Assembly (NCBI GenBank): GCA_016125215.1
Contig: WGMF01000028.1
Location: 124,001-188,000 of the forward strand
Source: Phycisphaera sp.
Lineage (GTDB): Bacteria; Planctomycetota; Phycisphaerae; Phycisphaerales; Phycisphaeraceae
DNA length: 64,000 bases
Direction: 5' to 3'
Shown: positions 7,865-16,215 of the stretch, one piece after another
Numbering within the stretch: position 1 is the stretch's first letter
How the letters are laid out: every line of letters starts with the position of its first letter
Position numbers and translations under genes: made by a program
Notes under the pieces: model-generated
Seen by the model: only the letters and a program-made list of their open reading frames with translations
The model's database searches: none
What the model was told of the DNA's origin: nothing

Positions 7865-9829
7865 ATGACCTTTATCGCGCCGATTGCCGGTCTGGTTGCC
7901 GCCGCCATTGCCATCCCGGCCCTGGTCAGCCTGTACTTCCTCAAACTCCGACGCAGGCAGCTCGACGTCGGTTCCACGCTGCTGTGGAAAAAAGCGATCC
8001 AGGACCTGCAGGTCAACGCGCCGTTTCAGAAAATGAAACGCAACCTGCTGCTTCTCCTGCAACTGATCCTGCTGGCGCTCCTGCTGCTCGCGCTGGCAGG
8101 GCCGATGTGGAAGATGCCCTTCAACCCGGGCAAACGCACGATCCTTGTCATCGATCAGTCCGCCTCGATGAACGCCACCGACGAGTCGCCCACCCGGCTC
8201 GACGCTGCCAAAGAACGTGCCCTGGCCATGATCGGCATCACCGACACAGGCAACACCCAGCAGCCCGGCAGCGTCATGGTCGTGAGCTTTGCTCAGCACG
8301 CCACCGTCGTCCAGCCCTTCACCTCCGATGTCTCGCTCCTGCGTTCTGCCATCCGGTCGATCCAGCCGACCGACCAGCCCACCAACCTCGCACAGGCGAT
8401 GAAGCTCGTTGAACCCTTCGCTGTCCGTGGCTCGAGTGGCGACACATCGGGCGACGATCTGTCCGTGTATGTCTTCTCCGACGGACGTGTGGGCGAGGGG
8501 CAGACGCCGACTCTCCGCGCGGGGAGGCTGGTCTTTGAGCAGGTCGGCAAAGCCCGTCCCGAGGGCGGGGCGGACAACGTCGCCTTCATCTCCTGTTCAG
8601 CGCGAAGGGATTACACCAACCCGCAGAGCGTGCAGGTCTTTGCCCAACTGGCCAACTACTCCACCGACGCGGTCAGCGTCAACGTCACCCGCACGCTCGA
8701 CGGCCAACCCATCGGCGTCGACAAGGCCACCCTCCCCCCGCTCGGATCGACCTCACCCGACGAGCCGGGCGTCGTGACGTTGCAATACACCCTCACCCTT
8801 CCTGGGGCCGCGGTCCTCCAACTCGAACACGACCACGCCGACGCTCTGTCATCCGACAACGCGGTGCAGGTCGTCATCGCCCCGCCACAGGAGGTCAGCG
8901 TCCTGCTCGTGTCGCGCGGCAACGCCTTCCTCTCCCGAGCCGTGGCCGCTTCGTTCATCCGGCGTGTCGTCGAACTCACGCCCGAGCAATACGAGGGGTA
9001 CAACCGCGAACAACTCGCCAAGGCTGATTTTGATTTAGTCATCTTCGACAGCTACACGCCCAAGGCCGTGCCCCCGATGGACAGCCTGAGCTTCGGCTGC
9101 ACCCCGCCGCTCGACGGTGTGGTCGCGCTTGCCCCGCCCGCAGGCGACGACCGCGCCCAGTACGTCCTCGACTGGAAACGCGACGATCCCTTGATGAACT
9201 ACGTCGTGCTCGACGACTTCGTCATGGCCTCACGCACACGCCTGCGCCTGCCCATCGAGGGTGCCACGGTGCTCGCCACCGCCGAGGCCGGCCCGGTCAT
9301 CGCGGTCATCGACGGCGGAACACAATCCCCCGGCACGCGCCATGTCGTGACCAGCTTTGCCCTGCTCGAAACCAACTGGCCCATGCAGGTGAGTTTTGCC
9401 GTCTTCATCTCCAACGCGATGCAGACGCTCGGCGTCGGCGCGACAGGCGGCAACGGCATCGACTTCCAACCCGGCGACGTGGCCACCGTCCCCGCGACCG
9501 ACGGCCAAACCCTGACCTACACCGGCCCGACCAGGCTCGAGGGCAAGGGCGAACTGGGCGTCGTCACGCTCCCGATGTTCAACAAGGTCGGCCTCTACCG
9601 CACCACTGACAAAGTCGCCGCCCCTTGGGACGCCCTGGCCGTCAACCTCACCGACCCGACCGAAAGCGACCTGCGCCCCGAACCCCAACTCTCCGTAGGC
9701 ACCGCCCCCGTCAAAGCCCAATCCCGCACACTCATCGCCAGCCGCGAAATCTGGCGCTGGTTCATCTGGAGTGCGCTGGCCATGCTTGTCATCGAGTGGC
9801 TGGTGTATACCCGGCGGATGGGGTTGTAA
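7865..9829 (+). CDS. BatA-type VWA membrane protein
   Basis: The 654-residue protein begins with the BatA-like N-terminal region: a membrane helix at about 5-27, the LKLRRR stop-transfer motif, and a second helix at about 59-78. A VWA domain follows with an intact metal site (DQSASM near residue 98). The middle part (about 250-600) is probably beta-rich and extracytoplasmic, and a final helix (about 630-648) ends in a short basic tail. Proteins of this kind partner MoxR ATPases and are linked to stress tolerance in other bacteria. Although it lies on the opposite strand to the MoxR cluster and 1 kb beyond it, it is likely part of the same system. The start is the ATG at 7865, with no strong ribosome site. 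Confidence 0.85.
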   Translation: MTFIAPIAGLVAAAIAIPALVSLYFLKLRRRQLDVGSTLLWKKAIQDLQVNAPFQKMKRNLLLLLQLILLALLLLALAGPMWKMPFNPGKRTILVIDQSASMNATDESPTRLDAAKERALAMIGITDTGNTQQPGSVMVVSFAQHATVVQPFTSDVSLLRSAIRSIQPTDQPTNLAQAMKLVEPFAVRGSSGDTSGDDLSVYVFSDGRVGEGQTPTLRAGRLVFEQVGKARPEGGADNVAFISCSARRDYTNPQSVQVFAQLANYSTDAVSVNVTRTLDGQPIGVDKATLPPLGSTSPDEPGVVTLQYTLTLPGAAVLQLEHDHADALSSDNAVQVVIAPPQEVSVLLVSRGNAFLSRAVAASFIRRVVELTPEQYEGYNREQLAKADFDLVIFDSYTPKAVPPMDSLSFGCTPPLDGVVALAPPAGDDRAQYVLDWKRDDPLMNYVVLDDFVMASRTRLRLPIEGATVLATAEAGPVIAVIDGGTQSPGTRHVVTSFALLETNWPMQVSFAVFISNAMQTLGVGATGGNGIDFQPGDVATVPATDGQTLTYTGPTRLEGKGELGVVTLPMFNKVGLYRTTDKVAAPWDALAVNLTDPTESDLRPEPQLSVGTAPVKAQSRTLIASREIWRWFIWSALAMLVIEWLVYTRRMGL

Positions 9830-9836
9830 AGTTACA

Positions 9837-9856
9837 CCCCGCATATTCATGCGGGG
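9837..9856. terminator. Hairpin terminator between convergent genes
   Basis: CCCCGCAT and ATGCGGGG flank a four-base loop (ATTC) eight bases after the stop of the BatA-like gene. No T-run follows on either strand, so it is a hairpin-type end signal of moderate strength between convergent genes. The same CCCCGCATG/CATGCGGGG stem, with a T-run, forms the rpsO terminator at 39025. Confidence 0.6.
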
Positions 9857-9945
9857 CTATTCACATCTCAAGAAATATCGTACCCTGTTCTTCCCCGTGC
9901 TCTCCGCGTCCCCCGCGTGAAACTTCTCCCCCGCTTCGCGAGACC

Positions 9946-10413
9946 TTACTGCGCCGGCTTGGCGACGAGTTCGATCTGGAGGTGGTCGACCTTGACGCCC
10001 AGGTCGTGCTCGATCTCCTCTAACACGCGCTTAGGAATGGCGTCGAGGAATTTTTGACCCAGGCCGTGCGGCACGTCGTGGAGCTTGCCGGTGCAGGCGC
10101 AGCGGATGTGGACGTGGTCGCCGAGCGTGGCGTCGTAGCGTGAACCGCTCCCGGAAGTGTTCCCGGTGCTGTCGGGTGTGAGTGGGCCGTTGCCGGAGAG
10201 GCGCTGGGCCAGGCCGGACTTGCACAGGGCTTCGAGCGTGTTGTAGACGGTGGCAAGGCTCATGGACTGGCCTCGGTCGGTGAGCTGTCGGTGGAGCTGG
10301 CCGGCGGTGGGGTGGTCGCAGGTCCGGGCCAGCGCGTGGTAGACCGCTTTGCGCTGGCGCGTGCAGCGAAGCCCGTGACGGGCAAACAACTCGGATAGCT
10401 CGGGCTGGTCCAT
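9946..10413 (-). CDS. Fur-family transcriptional regulator
   Basis: This 155-residue protein has the Fur layout: a winged-helix DNA-binding domain (about 1-85, including RCTRQRKAVYHAL and the recognition-helix segment MSLATVYNTLEAL) and a C-terminal metal-binding dimerisation domain. The usual HxHxxCxxCGK motif appears as HVHIRCACTGK, so the second Cys is shifted to give CxC, and no second CxxC pair is present. The structural zinc site of classical Fur/PerR is therefore degraded or absent. A Gly/Ser/Thr insert (about 98-112) is encoded by a CCCGGAAGTG repeat word. I chose the ATG at 10413 because AGGAAAG lies just upstream; GTG 10467 and ATG 10425 are also in frame. It is convergent with the BatA-like gene and divergent from purM. 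The metal sensed is unknown. Confidence 0.85.
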   Translation of the reverse strand: MDQPELSELFARHGLRCTRQRKAVYHALARTCDHPTAGQLHRQLTDRGQSMSLATVYNTLEALCKSGLAQRLSGNGPLTPDSTGNTSGSGSRYDATLGDHVHIRCACTGKLHDVPHGLGQKFLDAIPKRVLEEIEHDLGVKVDHLQIELVAKPAQ

Positions 10414-10542
10414 CTTTCCTGTCATCGGTTCAAAGGCATCACGGGCTTTCGAGAGGTCACGATCCACAGCCCGGTTAGAAAGTTAAATGATTATAGGCGG
10501 CATCGTCTTGATAACCAACGCCCCGATGTGACCGGGCTTTGA

Positions 10543-10580
10543 GCGTCCATTTGCGTTTATCCGCGTCCATTCGCGGCTAA
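10543..10580. repeat. Single arm of the modular repeat family
   Basis: The minus strand reads TTAGCCGCGAATGGACGCGG followed by ATAAACGCAAATGGACGC, the same word pattern as the arm at 18733 (TAGCCGCAGATGAACGCGG). No inverted partner is present nearby, so this looks like a half element. It lies in the divergent fur/purM promoter region. Confidence 0.6.
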
Positions 10581-10623
10581 TCTCTGTGCTTTCTCCGCGA
10601 TGGCCCGATACACTGTGGCCCTT

Positions 10624-11703
10624 ATGACATCCGCAAGCAACAAACCGATGACGTACGCCGGGGCGGGGGTGGACATCGACGCCGGCGACAGGATGGTCGA
10701 GATGATCCGCCAGCACACGCACCGGACCTACGGGCCGCGCGTGCTGGGGCAGTTCGGCTCGTTCGCGGGGATGTTCCGCCTCGACTTCAACGAGAAGCTC
10801 TTCAAGCGCAACTACAAGGAGCCGGTGCTCGTCGGGTGTACGGACGGCGTGGGCACCAAGGTCAAGCTCGCGGCCGAGCTGAAAATCTACGACACCGTCG
10901 GCATCGACCTCGTGGCGATGAGCGTGAACGACCTGATCGTGCAGGGGGCTGAGCCTCTGTTTTTCCTGGACTACCTCGCGGTGAACAAGCTCGACCCGGA
11001 GCAATGCACAGCGATGGTCAAGGGCGTGAGCGACGGGTGCGTGGACGCGGATTGTGCGCTTCTGGGTGGCGAGACGGCGGAGATGCCGGATGTCTATTCG
11101 CCGGGCGAGTTCGACATGGCGGGCTTTGCGGTGGGCGTGGTGGAGCTTAGGCGTGTGGTCGAGGGCGAGGGGGCGGAGGCGGGCGACGTGATTTTGGGTA
11201 TCGCCTCGAGCGGCATCCACTCGAACGGTTACTCGCTTGTGCGGGCGATCGTGCGTGAGAAGAAGCTCGACCTGCACAGGGTGTATCCGGAACTCGACCC
11301 TGACAGGACGTTAGGCCGGGTGCTCCTCACCCCGACGCGGATCTACGCCAGGCCCATCGTGAGCGTGCTGCGGCATTACTCGGTGAAGAAGCCGATCACC
11401 TCGATGAGCCACATCACGGGCAGCGGTTTGCCGGGGAATATCCCCAGGACGCTCGGCTCGCACCTCGACGCAAAGATCAGCAAAAAGGCGTGGGAAATCC
11501 CGGCTGTATTCAAGTTCCTGCAGGAAAAGGGGAACGTTGCGGACGAGGAGATGTTCAACGTCTTCAACATGGGTATCGGTTACACGCTGACGATTCGCCC
11601 GCACTTTGCCGACTCGGTCCGGGAACAGCTCCGCAAGCACGGACAGGACGTGTGTGTGCTGGGCAAGCTGACTCGCGGGACCGGCCGCGTGGTGATGGGG
11701 TGA
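10624..11703 (+). CDS. purM: Phosphoribosylformylglycinamidine cyclo-ligase
   Basis: PurM closes the imidazole ring of purines, converting FGAM to AIR with ATP in the cytoplasm. The 359-residue protein has the family's normal length and blocks: MTYAGAGVDIDAGD at the N-terminus, the substrate-binding stretch GCTDGVGTKVKLA, the DLIVQGAEPLFFLDY segment, GGETAEMPDVY, and SHITGSGLPGNIPR in the C-terminal domain. The ATG at 10624 places the conserved N-terminus correctly; an ATG eight codons earlier is in frame, and neither has a strong ribosome site. It is divergent from the Fur-family gene and convergent with the OppD-like gene. The other purine gene in the window is purA. Confidence 0.95.
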   Translation: MTSASNKPMTYAGAGVDIDAGDRMVEMIRQHTHRTYGPRVLGQFGSFAGMFRLDFNEKLFKRNYKEPVLVGCTDGVGTKVKLAAELKIYDTVGIDLVAMSVNDLIVQGAEPLFFLDYLAVNKLDPEQCTAMVKGVSDGCVDADCALLGGETAEMPDVYSPGEFDMAGFAVGVVELRRVVEGEGAEAGDVILGIASSGIHSNGYSLVRAIVREKKLDLHRVYPELDPDRTLGRVLLTPTRIYARPIVSVLRHYSVKKPITSMSHITGSGLPGNIPRTLGSHLDAKISKKAWEIPAVFKFLQEKGNVADEEMFNVFNMGIGYTLTIRPHFADSVREQLRKHGQDVCVLGKLTRGTGRVVMG

Positions 11704-11704
11704 G

Positions 11705-11719
11705 ATAACAGATTGTTAT
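11705..11719. repeat. Palindrome ATAACA-GAT-TGTTAT after purM
   Basis: A 15-base palindrome with six-base arms begins two bases after the first base of the purM stop codon and lies in the short gap before the convergent OppD-like gene. It is a variant of the CTAACA-N3-TGTTAG motif found elsewhere in the window. Confidence 0.6.
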
Positions 11720-11725
11720 ATGGTG

Positions 11726-12871
11726 TCACTCATCAGCCGTCACCGGTTCGGGCCGGCGGTAAGCCACGTCGGGCGTGGTGGGTTTGGCGTCGGCGTAGCC
11801 CTCGGCAAAGACACAGGCGGCCCAGTGTCCGGGCTTGACCTCACGCAATGCGGGGATGTCCCGGGTGCAGTCGAGCATGACTCGGTGGTCGGGGTTGGCG
11901 TTGCGGACGGCGATGCGGACGGTCTTATCGGGTGAGGCGTTTTCGGCTTTGTGGCGGGTGAGGTCGCAGCGTGGGTGGAAGGCGCAGCCGGTGGGGAACT
12001 CGCTGGGGTGCGGGACGTTGCCGGGGATCGTGGCCAGACGGTCGCGGTGCGAGCCGAGCACGGGCATCGACCCGAAGAGGCCCTTCGTGTAGGGATGCAT
12101 CGGCCCCCGGAAGATCGTTTCGACGGAGCCGTATTCCACGACGCGGCCGGCGTACATCACAGCCACCACGTCGGCGTTCTGTGCCACGACGCCCAGGTCG
12201 TGCGTGATGAGGATCACCGCCATGTTCCGTTTGTGTTGCAGGCTGCGCAGCAGTTCGAGGATCTGTGCCTGGATCGTCACATCCAGCGCGGTGGTGGGCT
12301 CGTCCGCTAAAAGCAACTCGGGTTCACACGCCAGCGCCATGGCAATCATCACGCGCTGCCGCATCCCGCCCGAGAGACGGTGTGGGTATTCCTTGAGCCT
12401 TGCGGCCGGGTCGGGGATGCCCACGTCCGCCAAAGCTCGCTCGGCGATCATCTGGGCCTGCTTGCGTGTGACTTTCTGGTGGAGCAGGACCGCCTCCATG
12501 ACCTGTTCGCCGACGGTGTAAACCGGGTTGAGGCTCGTCATCGGCTCCTGAAAGATCATCGCGATCTGGTTGCCGCGCACGGAGCGCATCTGTTTGTCAT
12601 TCAGACGCAACAGGTCGACGCCTTCGGGCGATTGTTGGCCCCGCCACGTGATGACGCCCTTCTCATATTTTCCCGGTGGAGTGGGGATGAGCTGCAACAC
12701 CGAGAGCGCGGTGACACTCTTGCCGCAGCCCGATTCGCCGACGACGGCCAGCGTCTGCTTCGGGTAGACGCTCAGACTCACGCCCCGCACCGCGCCGACG
12801 CGGCCACCGGCCGGCGAGGGGAAGCTGACCGCCAGGTCGTTGATCTCCAGCAGAGGGCGTTCGTCGGGCAT
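11726..12871 (-). CDS. OppD/DppD-type ABC transporter ATP-binding protein
   Basis: The 381-residue protein is an ABC ATPase of the oligopeptide/dipeptide importer family. Walker A (GESGCGKS) is near residues 45-52, the Q-loop IFQEPMTSLNPV near 108, the signature LSGGMRQRV near 167, Walker B LLLADEPTTALD near 191 and the switch His in LITHDLGVVA. The C-terminal extension has the OppD-type FPTGCAFHPRC motif, whose Cys residues are typical of the family. It would energise uptake of peptides or similar solutes. No permease, binding protein or second ATPase gene is adjacent: its left neighbour is purM (convergent) and its right neighbour a MATE gene. It must therefore act with components encoded elsewhere. 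The ATG at 12871 has no strong ribosome site. Confidence 0.9.
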   Translation of the reverse strand: MPDERPLLEINDLAVSFPSPAGGRVGAVRGVSLSVYPKQTLAVVGESGCGKSVTALSVLQLIPTPPGKYEKGVITWRGQQSPEGVDLLRLNDKQMRSVRGNQIAMIFQEPMTSLNPVYTVGEQVMEAVLLHQKVTRKQAQMIAERALADVGIPDPAARLKEYPHRLSGGMRQRVMIAMALACEPELLLADEPTTALDVTIQAQILELLRSLQHKRNMAVILITHDLGVVAQNADVVAVMYAGRVVEYGSVETIFRGPMHPYTKGLFGSMPVLGSHRDRLATIPGNVPHPSEFPTGCAFHPRCDLTRHKAENASPDKTVRIAVRNANPDHRVMLDCTRDIPALREVKPGHWAACVFAEGYADAKPTTPDVAYRRPEPVTADE

Positions 12872-12994
12872 GGTGAGAGTATGTTACGCGAGAATGGCAA
12901 TGGGCATCGAGCGATACTTGACTATGAACACCTAACAATAAGACCGTAACCGAAGACAACATTCGCACGGTGAAATGAATGGGAATCGAGACAG

Positions 12995-13087
12995 AAACCG
13001 CAGATGCCGCGGATGACGCAGATTCAATGTGGATTTTCCGGATCATGAATCTGTATCGATCTGTGAAATCTGCGCAATCTGTGGTTT
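12995..13087. repeat. Inverted repeat of GCAGAT words
   Basis: The 281-base gap 12872-13152 contains AAACCGCAGATGCCGCGGAT at 12995 and its degenerate inverse ending at 13087. This is the simplest two-arm member of the modular family, without an inner pair. No gene is visible in the gap. Confidence 0.8.
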
Positions 13088-13152
13088 CTTCCCCGGTCCC
13101 GATTATCCTGTGTTCTCATTTCAAGTCTATTTGATAGGTGTTCTAAATTGTT

Positions 13153-14568
13153 TCACGCGACCGCGTCGATCGGTCCGTGGTCGATCATCTTGATCTTTTC
13201 CCAAGGCCCGAATGCCCACCGTGCCCAGAAGGTCACCCCCAACAGCACGACGTAGACCGTTGCCATCCACCAAGGCCCGAGGCTCTGCCACTGGGGGCGA
13301 TAGATCGCCACCGCAAACGCGCCGCCGATGAAGACCACCCCGCCCAGCAACGCCGACATGACGGCGGGGAACCGCGTGTCCCCCGTGCCACGCAGGGCGC
13401 TGACGTGCGTGATGTTCAACGCATCAAAAACCTGGAACACGGCACAGATCAGGAGAATCTTCACCGACCACGACGCCACCTCCGGGTCCGCGGTGAGCAG
13501 GCCCACCAACCCCCGCCCCGCGAAGACATACGCCAGCGCGATGGTGCCCATGTAGCCACAGCCAAAGAGCACCGCCCAGCGCACCGTCACCCGTGCCAGG
13601 TGTGGCCTGCCCTCCCCCACCGCCTTGCCCACCGCCGACGTCACCGCGATGCCCAGCCCGACGGTCGGCATGAAACTCAATTCAAGAAACTTGAACGCCA
13701 GGTTGTGCGCCGCAAGTTGCACCGTGCCGAAACGCCCGACGATCAGGAGCGTGAAGACGGTGAAGCAACTGATGTCGATGACAAACTGAATGCCCGCGGG
13801 CAAACCAAAAACCAGAATCGCGCGGACTTTCCCCAGCGCAATCCGCCAGGTCGATCGGCTGTGGTAGAGCGCGTGATACCTGGGGAGCAGCATCCAGAGC
13901 ACAAACGCGATGGTCTGAAAGAACGTCGCGGCGGTGGTGGCCCACGAGGCACCGGCGATGCCCATGGCCGGGCACCCGAAGTGGCCGAAGATGAGCATGT
14001 AGTTGAGCAGCGCGTTGAACAGGTTGGCGGCGATGCTGATCCACAAACCCACGGAGGGCTTGTGGACGCCGTTGAAGAAGTTGGCCATCGCCATCGCGGC
14101 GATGGATGGGCCGAGGTTGAGGATGCCGATGCGGACGTAGTCGGCTTCCATCACCTGCACGTTCGGCGCGTGGCCGACCCACGCGAACATCGCCCCGACA
14201 TAGGGGATCGCCGGCAGCGCCAGCGCCCCGAACGCCAGGCTCATATACAAGCCCTGCCACGCATAGGCCGAGCAGTCGGATAATCGGTTTCGACCCAGCG
14301 ATTGCGCGACGAAGGCGTTGACCACGCTCATCGTGCCCATGCCGAAGCTGATGATGGTGAACAGGAGCATCTGCGCGGGCATGATGGCGGCCTGCGCGTC
14401 GGTGCCCAGGAGCGAGACCATGTAGAAGTCGACAAAACTCATCGCCGTGCGCGACGCCATCGAAGCGATGATCGGCCCGGCGAGCAGAAGCAATCGCAGC
14501 GGCACGCCCGAACCGACAGCATCAACCGGTTGATCGAACGGATTGGGGGGTGAGGGTTCAGCGGTCAT
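13153..14568 (-). CDS. MATE-family efflux transporter
   Basis: The 471-residue protein has twelve predicted membrane helices arranged as two six-helix halves, with the family's first-helix region LLLLAGPIIASMASRTAMSFVDFYMVS and the central motif around NLFNALLNYMLIFG and GIAGASWATTAATFF. MATE proteins expel cationic drugs or metabolites using Na+ or H+ gradients across the inner membrane. Length and layout are normal for the NorM/DinF-like group; the substrate cannot be assigned. The ATG at 14568 was chosen because the first helix follows at residue 24. It lies downstream of gltA in the same orientation but is separated from it by a strong terminator. Confidence 0.9.
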   Translation of the reverse strand: MTAEPSPPNPFDQPVDAVGSGVPLRLLLLAGPIIASMASRTAMSFVDFYMVSLLGTDAQAAIMPAQMLLFTIISFGMGTMSVVNAFVAQSLGRNRLSDCSAYAWQGLYMSLAFGALALPAIPYVGAMFAWVGHAPNVQVMEADYVRIGILNLGPSIAAMAMANFFNGVHKPSVGLWISIAANLFNALLNYMLIFGHFGCPAMGIAGASWATTAATFFQTIAFVLWMLLPRYHALYHSRSTWRIALGKVRAILVFGLPAGIQFVIDISCFTVFTLLIVGRFGTVQLAAHNLAFKFLELSFMPTVGLGIAVTSAVGKAVGEGRPHLARVTVRWAVLFGCGYMGTIALAYVFAGRGLVGLLTADPEVASWSVKILLICAVFQVFDALNITHVSALRGTGDTRFPAVMSALLGGVVFIGGAFAVAIYRPQWQSLGPWWMATVYVVLLGVTFWARWAFGPWEKIKMIDHGPIDAVA

Positions 14569-14573
14569 GTCGC

Positions 14574-14608
14574 TTCAAGAAAAGGACAGACCCGCGCGGG
14601 CGGGCCTG
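14574..14608 (-). terminator. Intrinsic terminator of gltA
   Basis: On the minus strand CAGGCCCG and CGGGTCTG pair around a six-base loop and are followed by TCCTTTTCTT. It lies about 50 bases after the gltA stop and immediately before the MATE start codon, so it should separate the two transcripts. Confidence 0.75.
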
Positions 14609-14655
14609 CCTTGTGGTGATTGGGGTTGAGACTGGTCGAGGCGTCAGCAACGGGT

Positions 14656-15978
14656 TCAACGATTGTCCATCGGCACATAATCGCGCAGCGTGTGGCCGGT
14701 GTAGACCTGGCGCGGGCGGAAGATGCGCGAGTTGGCGTCGTCGTGCTGCTCCTTCCAGTGGGCGATCCACCCGGGCATGCGTCCGATTGAGAACATCACC
14801 GTAAACATCTCCACCGGGATGCCCAGCGCCCGCATGATGATGCCGCTGTAGAAGTCGACGTTCGGGTAGAGGTGGCGATCGACAAAATAACTGTCCGACA
14901 GGGCGACCTCCTCGAGCCGCTGCGCCAGTTCGAGCATCGGGTCGTGGGCGACGCCGAGCTTCTTGAGCACCTTGTCGGCCTGGCCCTTGAGGATCTTGGC
15001 GCGGGGGTCGTAGTTTTTGTAGACGCGGTGTCCAAAGCCCATCAGGCGGATGTGCGAGTCCTTGTCCTTGACCTTGGCGATGTAGTCCTTGAGGTCGATC
15101 TTGTTGTCGATGATGTACTTGAGCATCGAGATGACCGCCGCGTTGGCGCCGCCGTGCAGAGGCCCCCACAACGCACAGACGCCCGCGGCGCAGGAGGCGA
15201 AAAGATTCGCACCACTCGACCCGACCATGCGCACCGTGCTCGTCGAGCAGTTCTGCTCGTGGTCGGCGTGGAGGATCAGGATCAGGTCCAGCGCCCGCAC
15301 GATGTCCGGGTCGGGCTCGTAGGGCTGGTTGGGCAGCGAATACATCATGTGCAGGAAGTTGGCGCAGTAAGGCAATTCGGGGCGCGGGTAGACGATCGGG
15401 TGGCCGATCGAGGTCTTGTACGCCGCGGCGGCGATGGTCCGCACCTTGCTCATGAGCCTTGCGGCGGCGGACTTGAAGGTCGCGTCGTCCTCCATCTGCA
15501 TCACGTCGGGGTGGTAACACGACACGGCGTTGATCATGGCCGAGAGGATCGCCATCGGGTGGCCCGAAGCGGGGAAGCCGTCGAACATCTGCCGCAGCCC
15601 CTCGTGGAGCATTTCGTGCTGGATCAGAAGCCCGCGGAACTTGTTGAGCTTTTCCTTCGTCGGCAGCTCGCCGTACATCAGCAGCAGCGCCGTCTCGGTA
15701 AAGGTCGAGTGCTCGGCCAGTTGCTCGATGGGGATGCCACGGTAGCGCAGGATGCCCGCCTCGCCGTCGATGTAGGTGATGGCGCTGGAACACGAGCCGG
15801 TGTTGCCAAAGCCGTCGTCGAGCGTGATGTACCCGGTGGCGGACCGCAGGTGCGAGATGTCGATGGCGTGTTCGTTCTCACTGCCCACGACTACGGGCAG
15901 GTCGATGGCCTTGCCGGCGATGTCCACGTGAATCGGTTTAGGAGAGTTGGTCGAGGGTGAAGCGGTCGAGGTTGACAC
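14656..15978 (-). CDS. gltA: Citrate synthase
   Basis: Citrate synthase condenses acetyl-CoA and oxaloacetate at the entry of the TCA cycle. The 440-residue product shows the catalytic blocks in order: a His-containing NAVSCYHPD region, the GPLHGGANAAV block, GFGHRVYKNYDPRAK, and the C-terminal VDFYSG segment carrying the catalytic Asp. The size and sequence match the bacterial type II (about 430 residues). I chose GTG 15978 because GGAGG lies eight bases upstream and the protein then starts near the family's usual N-terminus; a longer open frame to 16215 has no such site. It is flanked by a strong terminator on its 3' side. Confidence 0.95.
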   Translation of the reverse strand: MSTSTASPSTNSPKPIHVDIAGKAIDLPVVVGSENEHAIDISHLRSATGYITLDDGFGNTGSCSSAITYIDGEAGILRYRGIPIEQLAEHSTFTETALLLMYGELPTKEKLNKFRGLLIQHEMLHEGLRQMFDGFPASGHPMAILSAMINAVSCYHPDVMQMEDDATFKSAAARLMSKVRTIAAAAYKTSIGHPIVYPRPELPYCANFLHMMYSLPNQPYEPDPDIVRALDLILILHADHEQNCSTSTVRMVGSSGANLFASCAAGVCALWGPLHGGANAAVISMLKYIIDNKIDLKDYIAKVKDKDSHIRLMGFGHRVYKNYDPRAKILKGQADKVLKKLGVAHDPMLELAQRLEEVALSDSYFVDRHLYPNVDFYSGIIMRALGIPVEMFTVMFSIGRMPGWIAHWKEQHDDANSRIFRPRQVYTGHTLRDYVPMDNR

Positions 15979-16215
15979 AGCCGGGGCCTCCGGGTGTCGG
16001 CTGATCGAGCGCCGCCGACACGCTGGGAAGTGAGGATGTTTTGCCGCGGAACGGACGCCCCATTGCGGGGGTATCCCGACGGGATTCCGCAGCCCACCGG
16101 GGGCATTGTAGAGCAAAAACGTGGAGCGGTCACGCGCGACGCACGAACCATCATAGAGTGCCCCGGCTTTTGATCGGACAGGCCGGCCCAAGCACCGTTC
16201 AGGGCATCGACACAA

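Noticed and set aside
13177-14283. A His/Arg-rich 368-codon plus-strand frame opposite the MATE gene
   Set aside because: It is a shadow of hydrophobic codons on the true strand.
14550-14804. A small plus-strand frame across the gltA terminator
   Set aside because: It overlaps the terminator and the end of gltA and has no ribosome site.
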